Assembly (NCBI RefSeq): GCF_963678635.1
Contig: NC_087067.1
Span: 29,130,403-29,194,402 of the forward strand
Origin: Symsagittifera roscoffensis
Taxonomy: Eukaryota; Xenacoelomorpha; Acoela; Convolutidae
Direction of reading: 5' to 3'
Length of the DNA stretch: 64,000 nucleotides
Part shown: positions 10,465 through 21,062 of the stretch, in pieces
How the letters are laid out: each line of letters begins with the position of its first letter
How positions within the stretch are numbered: the stretch's first letter is position 1
Made by a program: the position numbers and the translations under genes
The notes under the pieces: model-generated
The model's input: the letters and a program-made list of their open reading frames with translations, nothing else
What the model was told of the DNA's origin: nothing
Database searches by the model: none

Positions 10465-13244
10465 GTAGTACAACTTTGGGCCAAACTAAATCACCGCTTA
10501 CGCGTTTCAAATTTTACGAAAACTGATTGCAGGTAAATTACCGTTTTGGTTTTGAGATCAGGGAGGTTATTTTTCAGCAGATGGCGAAACAATTCAATTG
10601 AAAAATGGCTATTTAAAAGAACCACCCCGAGAAAAAGTTCGATTGTTCCTCCGGGTTGACAAAAAAGCGTATCATACGACTTGGCACCATGAAAAATTCT
10701 GGTCAGGCAGTTTCATTCACTTTAATAATTTTGTGATTGAAAAATGGTATTATGAAAAATGCAACAATCAATTCACTCGGTAACTTTTTATTTTTTGGTT
10801 TTTGCCACTCTAGAATTAAAAAAATTTTTCACACAAAAAAAGTTGTGTGAAAAACAGAGCAAAGAACAATTTTTGGTACTATGAAACTATTAGATAACCC
10901 TTTGTTCTATGGTATGAAGTTCTATAAATATCATTTTTTTCTACAGGAAAAAAAAAACAAAAATGTTCGATTTGATTTTTTGGCTCTCTGTACTTCCACT
11001 ACCTGCAAAATTTTACGAGTAAAATTTTGCTCACATTGTTGGATTGCTATCAAAATTGACGTACGGAATAATTAGGCAATGGATACATATTTAGTCTTAG
11101 TTCGCCTTGTAAAAGAACTCGCTACCCCATGACGTTGATGCTCGTATGAGGTGGGGGAAAAGAAAAGAGTCGAAGCTTTGTGTCGAAAAATAAATCAAGA
11201 ATCGAAAAATAAATCAACCAAGGTCTTTCTATCATAAGAAAACAGAAGAGTGTCAGCGACAGTTACTACGCAGATAAACTAATTTGGGTGATATAAGCTA
11301 TCTTTGGGTGCTAGCATTTTCACTCAGAAAAGTATTTCAAAAACGTAACTTTTGCATATGGCTAGAAAGCTACTTAGAAACTTGCTGGTTGAGAGAAGAA
11401 GTCTGTTTTTTTAAAGTAGCTTTAATTTAGGTTATGAAAAATAACATTTGCCTTAGAAAAACACTTGTTTTTGGTTTTTGAATGTGTTAAGTGAAAGACT
11501 CAACCTGGACAACGTTATAGACAACATATCAAAGTTTACAAGGAGTTTTTGTGCGTAAAATGTTTATTTGAGCACAAAAGCGAGTCCGCAATCAAAAAAA
11601 CCGAGTTATTCTGCCTGAATTTTTAAAATTTTCTTGTACGGACATCAATCTGGTTCTTCTTATGTCTGGAACTGAAAACTAACACAAGTTTTACGGAAAT
11701 TAAGGTCATCATACTTTTTCGGTTAATTGCCTCCTGCCTAGTAAATCGTATTGCTCGCAGTTTACGCAACACGTGAGGCGCTCTCGAGAGGTCGGCAAAT
11801 CTTGGTTTGAAGCTCATACAACAAGTATGTGCGAAAAAGTAGCCGTACGCACGTTATTCTAGTTCTTGATGCAAGCGAACAACTATTTTTCTGTATCGTT
11901 AGAGTTCTAGATCAACTGTACAACCTGGGTAAGCGACCCGGGTATGGAGTCGTCGAGTAGAAATAAAAACCCAGTTCTTCTCGCTACTCGTACCAATTGG
12001 AAGGTCAAAGAGTGCAATGTAAAACACGAAAAGGGTAGTTGCCTAATTTTAAAGCGCTTAAGAGCTCAACGGTAGCAGGTGTATTTTGATTGGTTTCAAT
12101 TTGATTGATTTGCGTTTGTTCCTTGTTAAACATTGGTTTTTGACAGATCTAAGCTTTTTCAGTCGGTGAGACGCAATTTAATGATGTGAAAGTACAATAA
12201 TGCAAATATCAAAAGTAGATTTCAAAATCAGTATCTATTGTTTAACATGGGCTAAATGAGTTTGAATAACACACAATTCAGAGCGGTTTTCAGCGGTTTT
12301 TTCAGAGCGGTTTTCAGCGGTTTTCTGAGAGCGGCAATGAACTCAGTTTTCGAATTTGATTGAGAAGTCGTCAAATCATGGCTTTCAGAAAAAAATTTTT
12401 TTACTGGAAAAGTCTAATATGATGCAACGCTACAACAACTCAACCCCCCCCCCCCCCCCCATCTCCCTACATATCCTATAAAAATGTTTCGCTGGTTTTA
12501 TTTTTCTCTTACTAGACCCATGGGTTAAAAAACGGGTGCAGTAAAATACGAAGTTCTTATAGGTCGCAAATCCTTCTTATGGATCTGCAGATTAGTTTGT
12601 TTTCAGGTTTACTTCAAGTGTGAAAACTTACAGAAGACTGGCAGTTTCAAAATTAGAGGGGCAATGAACTCAGTACTGAAATTGAAAGAAGAGAACCCAA
12701 ACGCCACTTGTGTGATGACCCGCAGTAGCGGAAACTTCGGAGGCGGCTTAGGTTTGTTATTGGCCCTATTTCATTTGTTCAAATTGAGTTGTCATGAGAA
12801 AACTTCCCTTAGTAAAACTTCTCCTCAAAATTTCTCTGATTTGTAGGGGAGTTGAAGGGAAAAGCTAACAAGCAATTTTTTTTATTAAACTTTTCAGAAA
12901 TCCGAAATTAAGGTGTTGTCTCCGAAATTAAGGTCCGGCGCAATTTTTTTTGGCTACCATTACTTTCAAAGGTTGGGAAGTAATAATGCCTTAGGGGGTG
13001 CGTCTCAGAGAACACCTGTAGGCATCATTTGTGCTGGTATCATGCTAATTCCATTACATCCGCGATTCAAATTCCTAGCCCCAAGGAAAAATTCCAACCA
13101 AAAAAAAATCAATTCAATGTCGAGGAAAGCTTGTCTGAATTTTTTTCTGACACTTCAGTGCGAGGTTTTCCTTCTAGCCTTACTTATTGACTTATCTCTG
13201 ATTATAGGTCAGTTTTCACTGTAGTGAACCTCCATTCAGCCTTA
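10465..13244 (+). repeat. Segmental duplication unit X2 between LTR B and LTR C
   Basis: The fuller copy of the duplicated segment. It contains the first visible exon of the serine-racemase-like gene (12607-12751) and its flanking intron sequence. A small tandem duplication of a GCGGTTTTCA word lies at 12284-12325, and a C run at 12444-12460. The rest is AT-rich intron-like sequence shared with 7931-10054. Confidence 0.85.
12444..12460 (+). repeat. Poly-C run (17 bases)
   Basis: Uninterrupted C tract in the intron upstream of the serine-racemase-like exon. It lies in the part absent from X1. Length may be unreliable in assembly. Confidence 0.9.
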
Positions 13245-15202
13245 TGGAACCAGATCTAAACTAGAATTTATTATTGGATATTATTCTGATATTTTATCTC
13301 TATAAAATTTTGAATAGTAACCAATCATACTCCATCAAACTAACAACCAACTTATTTGTAAGTGTTGAAACTACTTGTAGTTTCAACACCAGAACAATTT
13401 GAATTAAGCTTAGAATACAGTTGTTCTCATTCTGTAACTAACTCGCATAAACCGGTGTACACTAGATCTATTGAGATTAGGAGATATAAGAGTAAGATTA
13501 AGATTGGTATTAGACTAAGAAGTTGCACGAATCTATCCGGCCAAAAATACGATAGCGTGACGAGCAGACGGTGTACCTTATCTGAAATTACTCTATGAGT
13601 ATACCCATGAGGATATAACTCACTTAAGAACCAAATTTCTGAAGCTTTAAAGCCACTGCTACTTTGCAAAAAAATAGCAGAAAACTTTTAGCATCAAAAA
13701 ATATTGTGGTCGCAACATTCTTTGTTATTTACAGCATACGGCTCTCTTTTTTGTGGGAAATTTATTTAATTGAACAACTAAGGAATGCTTACTATAAACC
13801 AGTATTTTTAACATGGAATGTTATTAACCAGCTTTTTAACAGGGCTCAAAATAGTATGCTAATAATAGGGGTCAAAAACATGAATCCTGCTTACAACAAA
13901 AGATGGAACCCTGTTTTAACGGAACAGTTTACCAGCCTTACAACTCAAAGAAGGTTCGAGATAATGGATTTTGGAACCTTGTTTTAAAACACCGCCCACC
14001 CCAAAATGCTAGCTCCATCAGGGTTATTCAATCATGAGCATCAATTTTGGGCATTTTCCGACTTCGGGCGTTTTTCATTTTTTGCAAAACTACGACAAAG
14101 TTGCTATTTTGGTAAAAAGCCCAAATTTTAAACCATGGAACTATTTTAGCTTATGCTGCCAGATTACACAATTTAGAATGCCATGTCTTAAGCCCATCAA
14201 CGGGTTCACAAATCAAAAGAAAGTGTGCTCAAGAGTACGGGGCCAAAGTGTCCCTTTACGACGGTTCTTTCAAGGAATCTCTTTAACTTTTAACTATCCC
14301 TATTGCTGTAAAAAGGAGGAAAGTTGTTGATTTGTACAAAGCTCGTACATGCTAAACAGTTAAATTATTTCTTCCAACGGGTGGGTTTTTTCACTTGATA
14401 CCATTGGAGGGGAGGGAGGGGGGTATTGTAGTTAAAGAGATCTCTTTGAAGCAACGGGACTCAATGATTGAACAAATTCAAAAAGAAACGGGCGCCCATT
14501 TTATAGCGTCATCTGCCCAAGAGAGCACTATGTGCGGTCAAGGAACAGTCGGTCTAGAAATTTTGGACCAAGTGCCGGATGTTGATGCTGTCATTTTACC
14601 ATGCGGAGGTGGAGGACTTCTTGGGTGGGTAAAATTAGGAACTTTATCGACTCCCCTATTTTCTTAAATACTTTAAGTTTTCAGATTCTCTTTACCGACT
14701 CTTCAAAGACTCTTGAACAATATTGAAAATCATTGCAATGGTTTTAACTAGTATATCTGCTTGAGAGCAAAAAAATTGTTTCAGCGGCAGCGCTACTGCT
14801 TTGAAATCGCGAAACCCAAAAATCAAAATCTACGGAGTCGAGCATGGCAATGCCACAAATGCTAAGCTGTCTTTTGACCAAAAAAGACTAACTCAACCCG
14901 AGAGCCTCCCAAAAACTCTTTGCGACGGACTCGGAAACACGACTCTAAGTGATTTGACTTTTGATCACATTTTGAAATATGTCGATGATGTCATATCCGT
15001 TCCTGATGAAGAAACAGCCAAAGCAGTGAAGTTTATAATGTACAGAATGAAAATAGCAGTTGAGCCTTCGGCGGCTATAGCTGCAGCGGTGCTTATGAAC
15101 CCTGAAAACATTGAAAAGTACTTTAAAGATTGTAAAAACATAGTTGTGGTTTTATCAGGAGGTAATTTTGACTATATAAACCATGCTGCTATGCTATTAT
15201 GA
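12607..15202 (+). CDS. Serine racemase-like PLP enzyme (last four exons; N-terminus missing)
   Basis: Fold-type II PLP enzyme of the serine racemase/threonine dehydratase family, cytosolic. I infer four phase-compatible exons: 12607-12751, 14150-14263, 14438-14624 and 14785-15202 (TGA). They give 287 residues; about 45 N-terminal residues are missing upstream, matching the ~340-residue family length. Visible motifs: KTGSFKIRGA with the PLP lysine, SSGN with the serine expected to act as second base, the phosphate-binding GGGGLLG, and VLSGGNFD near the C-terminus with the serine that contacts the PLP ring. The His-Gly-Gln usually after SSGN is Phe-Gly-Gly. The exon 2 donor (G/GTTCTT) and exon 3 acceptor (TTAAAG/AG) are weak; without that splice exon 2 meets a TAA at 14284. 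Intron 1 carries LTR C. Serine dehydratase or aspartate racemase activity is possible. Confidence 0.85.
13245..13622 (+). mobile_element. LTR C (378 bp), solo LTR with 4-bp target duplication
   Basis: Divergent copy of the LTR family with TGGA start and CTCA end, flanked by CTTA on both sides (13241-13244 and 13623-13626). This indicates an insertion later reduced to a solo LTR. It lies in the intron between the first two visible serine-racemase-like exons. Compared with A and D it lacks roughly 30 bases around the GACTAGTTAAACACC region. Confidence 0.78.
13623..14149 (+). other. Intron remainder of the serine-racemase-like gene
   Basis: A 107-codon open frame lies at 13664-13987, but it is inside the intron, has no recognisable product and mixes low-complexity AT sequence, so I treat it as non-coding. 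The intron ends with the acceptor CTATTTTAG at 14149. Confidence 0.6.
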
Positions 15203-16060
15203 TACAAAAAATCAGGTTGCCAGCATATCTATAAAAATCCAAATAATGATTTTGCGAAGTATAATGGCTTGAAACTTTTTTCTATTGAATTTACTCATAA
15301 CTTACTAATTTACTTGTCACCACAGCTCTGTTTTTTAGTGATTTCTTTCTACAAACCCAAATTTTCATATGATATGTTTTCATCCATGGTTTATTTGGGC
15401 TTACAAAATAACATTTTCGAATGAACATACTGAAAGGTTTTTACACCTATTGAAAACACTTCATCAAGACAGTAGGCTCTTGAATTTATGAATATAAATT
15501 AATAATTAATTAGGGGGATTTTCATACGTTTAACAACTTAGTTTGAAGCGGACTGAAAAGCTCAAATCACAAAAAGTTTTTAGCGCGAAAAACTCAGTAT
15601 ACTTTTTTTGAAGTAGAAGCAAATTTAAATAATTGTCATCAGCTCACTTATTGGCACTCATTGATAAAAAGTGCTCGCTTCCAAGACGTTTCTGACCAGA
15701 AATAATGAAGAAAGAACAAAAAAGTTGATTTCTTTTGGTATCACAAACTTCTTTTGGTATCACAAGAAACGCAATTGTTCGCAAGTGTTGAACAATTGAT
15801 CAAATCATGATATTGGCAGGTCGCAGCTGCGTGCTCAGCTCCGCTCAGCTTTATTCAATTTCGGCTGAAGTGGTATATTAAGCATGAATCAGATTTGTGG
15901 AGGTTCCGCCGATAATCGCTTAATATGCCAGTACTATTGGTGAAAAAAAAAAAAGAAAATCGAAATTTTTGCAGGGCTGGATACGAAGTTGAATTAGATG
16001 AAAAACTGAAAAAAAAGCGGAGTTTTTAGCCATAATTATAATTTCAATATGCTTTAGTTT
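15203..16060 (+). other. Intergenic AT-rich stretch after the serine-racemase-like gene
   Basis: No gene seen on either strand. Contains the presumed 3' untranslated region of the upstream gene; no clear single poly(A) signal could be chosen. A short direct repeat of a TTCTTTTGGTATCACAA word occurs at about 15733-15768. Confidence 0.5.
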
Positions 16061-16065
16061 TTCGG

Positions 16066-16475
16066 GCCCAGGTCCGCGACTCATGTTGCGACCGAAATGG
16101 GTCGCCGAAATGGACTTTATGCGACCAAACTTTTATCAAAGCGCAAGAGGCTTGGGTCGCACAAAGTCGCAACATGGGTGGCACAAGTCGCAACATAGCT
16201 AATTTGGTCCCCACAAAGTCGCAATATGAGTCGCACTATGTCGCAACATGAGTAGCAAAACCTCGCAACATGAGTCGCGAAAAGTCGCAACATGGGTGGC
16301 GCGAAGTCGCAACATGGTTAGCGCAAAGTCGCAACATGCGTCACGCATAGTCTCAACATGCGTCGCGCAAATCCGCAACATGGGCCGCGCAACGCCGCAA
16401 ATTGAGTTGGACGAAACATAAGTCGCAACTTGGCTCGCGCAAGTCGCAACATTAGTCGCGCATTATAACCCGGAT
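16066..16475 (+). repeat. Degenerate 22-bp minisatellite (GTCGCAACATG type)
   Basis: Repeats of a unit close to aagtcgcaacatgggtcgcg, with many substitutions, fill this stretch. The reverse-strand frame at 16199-16381 shows a 22-residue periodicity, meaning three 22-bp units read through all frames; this is a repeat artefact, not a protein. The array is bounded by related words, ggtccgcgac on the left and cccggatcgaggtcg on the right. Confidence 0.85.
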
Positions 16476-16549
16476 CGAGGTCGTTGTTTTATGTCAGACT
16501 TAACAAGTTTGAATTGATCCCCGTGCGCGTTAAAATTCCTCGTCGTCAC

Positions 16550-16895
16550 GCAGCTCCCATTCTGCAAAGTCTGAACATAAGTCTGTGATGTCTGAGCATA
16601 AGTCCTCAAAGTTTGAACTAAAAGGCTGCAAAGTTTGAACATAAGTCTGCAACGTCTGAACACAATTTGCAAAGTCTGAACATAAGTCTGCAACGTTTGA
16701 ACATAAAGTCTACAAAGTCTGAACATCAGTCTGCAAAACGAGGTCGCGGTTTTATTTTCAGATCTAATAAGTCTGAATCGATCCGCATGGCGCCAAAAAA
16801 TCATATTTGCCACGCATGTCAAAGTCTGCAAAGTCTAAACATATGTCTATAAAATCTGAATATAAGTCTGCAAAGTCTGAACATTGCAATTTTTT
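16550..16895 (+). repeat. Degenerate 21-bp minisatellite (GTCTGCAAAGTCTGAACATAA type)
   Basis: Adjacent array with a unit near gtctgcaaagtctgaacata. Because the period is 21, frames stay open through it and give 7-residue periodic pseudo-proteins (16463-16831 reverse, 16667-16852 forward). A second word, gaggtcgcggttttatttt at 16740, interrupts the array and resembles gatcgaggtcgttgtttta at 16473. Confidence 0.85.
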
Positions 16896-17160
16896 TTCGA
16901 CCGAGGCGGTTCAAACACATAAGAAGACACCGCTGAGTCAAACACATGCGAGGTTTTGTTTCGACCGATGCGAGTCGAATACATGTCAGAGTTCGACTAA
17001 AAACATAGTCGAGAAGGCCCTATAGTCGAACACAAAGATGAAAAATTTATTCAAACACAAAAATGAAACATAAAGTCGAACACAAAATCAAAACATAAAA
17101 TCAAACACAAGTTTACAGCACTGTCGAACCTAATGTCGAAACAAAAAATTTCAATATTAA
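16896..17160 (+). repeat. Third adjacent degenerate array (GTCGAACACAAAA type)
   Basis: Units near gtcgaacacaaaaatgaaac continue directly from the previous array. Earlier units contain ccgaggcggttcaaacac and cgatgcgagtcgaatac, which look like intermediates between array types. No coding content. Confidence 0.75.
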
Positions 17161-17270
17161 TTGGATTTTATTGTCGGATTTTTTGCTGGCAAAATTTTTA
17201 AACAGTTGCAGTTGGCAAAATAACACAGCTTAATTCCGTTTTTATAGTACAACTATTTAGAACAACATAC

Positions 17271-17358
17271 TTGCTTATGATATAGAGGACCACCACAAGA
17301 AGGCCTGCACATAGTCCCAAAATATACCAGCAAGTTTTTCGGGCAACGACAAAATCAT
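17271..17358 (-). CDS. Possible exon with one transmembrane segment
   Basis: On the minus strand, an 88-nt stretch lies between an acceptor (TTTGTGGAG, exon from 17358) and a donor (AGCAA/GTATGTTG, exon end 17271). It encodes a short polar lead followed by about 18 hydrophobic residues ending in IIS, a typical single-pass membrane segment. The flanking exons are not established. A second hydrophobic open stretch with a possible donor (CATCG/GTAATT) lies at about 17438-17510 on the same strand. I do not recognise the protein. Confidence 0.35.
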
Positions 17359-17579
17359 CTCCACAAAATAAGAAAGCTAGAAAAATGCAAAAATTTCTTT
17401 GCAAAAACTTCAAAACTTCAGAAAAATTCTGAAATTACCGATGATTGCCAAAACAATGGATATTACGGACAGTCAACAAAAACATTATAGGAATCAAATA
17501 AACAATTGGGATGAAAATGTAAGAAGAATCGAACATCTCAAACTGGGTTTTTTCAAAACTTTTCGATGATTCTCAGTTT

Positions 17580-17855
17580 CTAAGCAGTTTCAGACAACCA
17601 ACAGTAACATAATTGAAACACAATGTTTTTTCTTTTCGAAAAGCTTCTTTCTATAATGTAGAGCACTATTTGGTTGACATCCCAAAAATCAAAATTTGCT
17701 GTTCTGTCTGCTGACTTATAATTTCGGGGAGATGTTTCATTAGTTTCCACTTTCCAGAGGATAGCTCCACTGTTTACGTAGCTATAGGATTTTTCAAATG
17801 GAAAAATTGATGAAAATTGATAAACCAAAAAAAAATGAAAATTTGTTTTCGTCAA
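17580..17855 (-). CDS. Possible exon of an unrecognised minus-strand gene
   Basis: The open reverse frame includes coding-like sequence at about 17650-17800, with the motif SADRTANFDFWD. A diverged copy of the same stretch lies at about 18060-18200 but contains stops. This suggests exon duplication with one decayed copy, or two decayed copies. The neighbouring transmembrane exon lies 3' on the same strand, so both may belong to one membrane protein gene. Start and splice sites are not fixed. Confidence 0.3.
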   Translation of the reverse strand: MTKTNFHFFLVYQFSSIFPFEKSYSYVNSGAILWKVETNETSPRNYKSADRTANFDFWDVNQIVLYIIERSFSKRKNIVFQLCYCWLSETA

Positions 17856-18059
17856 GTTATTTCTAAAATTTTTACTTTAACGAAAAAATAATATTATGTT
17901 TTTTTGTTTTATTTGATAGGTGCTTTAACGTCTTCCGGGAATCTATCTTGAGCTAGTCACCCAGAAAAACGACAAAAATAATAAAATCCAACCGGAACAA
18001 GAGACGAGAGAGCCATTTCAATTTCAGTTTTAGTAAGTTCAACAAGATCCCGGGTTATT

Positions 18060-18200
18060 TTCATTGACTCCGCCCAAAAATCAATATTTGCTGTTCCGTC
18101 TGCTGATTTTTAGTTTCCGCGGATTTTCCATCAATTTACACTTTCCAGAAAATAGGTTCACTGTTACTTTGCTAAAGGATTATTCAAATCGGACATTATT
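18060..18200 (-). pseudogene. Decayed duplicate of the 17650-17800 exon-like sequence
   Basis: Matches the upstream exon-like stretch over about 130 bp (for example ctgttccgtctgctgat and actttccagaaaatag words) but has in-frame stops on the minus strand. Confidence 0.4.
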
Positions 18201-18859
18201 AATGATAACTGATAAACAAAAAAAGAAGTAAAAATAAGGTTTTCTCTAAACTATGGCTAAAATTTCTTTAAACAAAAAAATTCTTTGTTTTATATGAAAA
18301 TTCTTGAGCAGACATTTCACATTAAGGATAACTGGTAAACAAAAAGAAGTTAATAGGAATTTTAGCCATAGCTTAGAGAAACCTTATTTTTAAACAAAAA
18401 TAGTTCAGAACTTAGGATACAAAAATAGTTCAGATTTTCTTGACTAAAAATAACAATAAAAAACAAATTTGAAAACCAGGTAAATTATTAAAAATTGAGT
18501 TAAGTAGACTTCTCGGTCTGCGTGTTGTAAAAATGCAGTTTATTACGCATCCAACACTTTTTTAATCAAACAGCCTTTTTAAATGTTAAAGCAACTACAC
18601 ACTGTGAAAAAGAATCTTAAAAACTGGCCTCACTCTGCTCAAAATTGAGCTCATTCAGCTTTTTTTTGCGTCAAACTTTTGAAAATTCTTGCGTTGAACA
18701 CAATCGACTTTTTCTCAATTGAAATTCTTCTCGGCCGGGAAAACTTCTCGATCAACCTCAATATAAAAGTGTTTCTTCGGTCAAACTTGGTCGACATACT
18801 TTTCCTCGGTCGAACATAGTCAAACCATGGACACCTTGGGTGGGGTCGCTCGAAACATA

Positions 18860-19216
18860 CCGAGCCTCTAATTGCGAACTTCTACCCGTCACACAAAGTC
18901 GTGTAAATCACTTTGGTCGCGCAAAGTCTCTAAATTTTGTTTGTGGGCGGGGCAAAATCGCGCAAATTATTTGGCCACGCAAATTCGCAACATACCCATT
19001 TTGAGTCGCAATGGTTGCAATATACTTTTTTTGGGCCGCACAAAGTCGCAAAATATCTTGTTTGGGTCGCGCAAAGTCGCACAAATTTTCTTTGGTCGCT
19101 TAAACTCGCAACATACCCATTTTGAGTCGCAATGGTTGCAACATACCCGATGTGGGTCGCAATGGCCGCAACATACCCACTTTGAACCGCAATGGTCGCC
19201 GACCTCGACCCGGGTT
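18860..19216 (+). repeat. Degenerate GTCGCGCAAAGTCGCAACATA minisatellite
   Basis: Same family as the arrays at 16066, 41280 and 45617, with longer units that include cccattttgagtcgcaatgg. It ends with gacctcgacccgggttttg at 19196-19216, a boundary word shared with other arrays. Long open frames here are periodic artefacts. Confidence 0.82.
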
Positions 19217-19924
19217 TTGTTAGCTATAGTTCCGAGCCAGATTAATTTGTGCCGCCATTACGCGTTTTAGAAAATTGGATATTTCGCGCAATCCAATAAC
19301 CCCAACAGACAAAATTGTCAATTTTTACAATCATCCCACCCTTCTTTTACCAAAACAACTCGCATGCTTAGAATTTTTAAATTTTATCTAACATCATCAT
19401 ACTGTGCGGCATCAGAATATTTCAAACAGTGTTAGGCTATTCATGAAAAATTGCTTGTTAAAAATTCGAAATTTGTCTGAAGAAATACCTCACAAAAATT
19501 TCGTCACATGTTTGTGGGATTCTAAAAGTGTCGATGTATGTCTTTCCTTTCACATATTTTTCGAAATTTTCATCCAGAAACTTTTGGTAAATCAGTGATT
19601 TTGGTATTTTAGGATTCAGCTCGGAAAATGAGTTTAGTTGTGAGCTAATATAGAGACCGATAAAATTTTTGAAAAATGACCCCTGCGATAAAGTTCTGCC
19701 CTTGTTCTTCGGATGGAATTGATTGTGTACTTGCAAGAGGACACGCTTACTGAATGAAAAATTTAACGTTGGCTTAATTACCCAAAATAAAAATGAAGCA
19801 TGCATATGTTCTGACTTACATTTCCTAGAGATATCAAATTAGTGAATCCTTGTTCTAGCTGAAAAGAAAATGGTAGCAAACTGAACTACGGATTAGTTCT
19901 CAATAAAATTCAACTTATTTTCAA

Positions 19925-20196
19925 TCAAATACTTTGGATTTCGAATAAACATCTAAATATGATTACTAGAAAACCGAACTTTGTTCTAACTCCAACTGAG
20001 GCCTTCTCCTTTTTCTTCTTTCTCTTCACTTTATGTTGGCCTTTCTTCACAATCATAAATTGAAAAGGTGGAGTGGACGATTCAGAGTCATCGCTCTGCT
20101 CATGTGGAGTGCTCTTCGAAAGAGTTATTACGTCGGGTTTGAACGTGTCACTCGACGTGCTCTCCAAAAGGGTTATTGTATCGGAACTCCCTGTGT
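19925..20196 (-). CDS. Possible terminal exon, Ser/Thr-rich with a lysine-rich patch
   Basis: On the minus strand the frame opens after a plausible acceptor (GTAATTCAG, exon from 20196) and ends in a stop at 19925. The product starts Ser/Thr/Asp-rich, then has a strongly basic patch (KVKRKKKKEK) and a short hydrophobic end. It could be the C-terminus of an unrecognised protein. Other minus-strand exon candidates lie upstream at 24.2, 26.1-26.4 and 31.4-31.6 kb, but linkage is not shown. Confidence 0.35.
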
Positions 20197-20294
20197 CTGA
20201 ATTACAGGATGTACCTCATAAACTTACATTTTATTTATTCCTTAACACTGCGGCAAAATTGAGAAGTTTTGTGCTTAAGAGAAAGCTTTGTTGA

Positions 20295-20710
20295 TATGTT
20301 AAATTTCTTCGGAACGTTAGAATAATTTGAGGAAAGTCTTCAACGGAAAGTAAGTACCTATTTTTCCATAAAGTAATGTTTTCTATAACATTTGTTCATG
20401 CAGAAACATACAAAATGCAGTTCAAAACCAAATTAATTTAGGAAAGCTTACAACTATATCAGGGCCACTATACCGGTTTTAAAATCCCAACTTGCAGTGG
20501 CCCCATTGTCAGCTAACATAAATTAGGTTGGAATGGCTAACTAGCTTCAACACGTAGCGTGGTTTATTCCGATTTTCGAAGAATGTGAAGAATATATATG
20601 CTCGGGAGTTTTTTTTTCACACCAATTTCCAAATGTATTTTTGTCTCGGGGACCAATCCCTGGATCTTTGTGGGCCTCGCCGTATTTTTTCATATAACAA
20701 AAAATTTAGT
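20295..20710 (+). other. AT-rich non-coding stretch
   Basis: Nothing identified on either strand between the exon candidate and the next inverted-repeat element. Confidence 0.5.
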
Positions 20711-20718
20711 GGCCAGTC

Positions 20719-21062
20719 AATAAGCAGAATGGTCTAAGAGCAGAATGGGTCCATGAGCAGAAAAATAGAAAAATCTTAACTTTTTTTAAACTAATCGATA
20801 ATTTGAAAATAAGAAATGTCAATATTACCAAAGAAACAACAGTTTTATGCATAATTTGAGTAATTTAATCGATATTAAAAAAAACTCGATTAAAAAACTT
20901 GCTGAAATTTTTCAAATCATGCATAATTTATTGATTTTATTGGTATGATTGACGATTCTAATAATCGTTTTTATCAATTAACCCGTACAAATCAATGGGA
21001 GTTTTGATTTTTCTATTTTTCTGCTCATGGAACCATTACGCTCTTAGACCATTCTGCTTATT
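20719..21062 (+). mobile_element. Non-autonomous inverted-repeat element (MITE-like)
   Basis: Arms of about 58 bp at 20719-20776 and 21003-21062 are imperfect inverted repeats, starting aataagcagaatggtctaag and ending in the complementary cttagaccattctgcttatt. The interior is AT-rich with weak internal symmetry and no ORF. No clear target-site duplication found. Confidence 0.75.

Noticed and set aside
13664-13987. 107-codon frame in the serine-racemase-like intron
   Set aside because: It lies between good splice sites of a recognised gene, and no domain or homologous content was recognised.
16066-16475. CRISPR array
   Set aside because: Units are directly adjacent and degenerate with no constant repeat plus unique spacers; the genome is eukaryotic.
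16199-17025. Forward and reverse frames with RLCATQ- or QTLQTYV-like periodic products
   Set aside because: Periodicity of 22 or 7 residues follows from the 22- and 21-bp units; no non-repetitive protein sequence.
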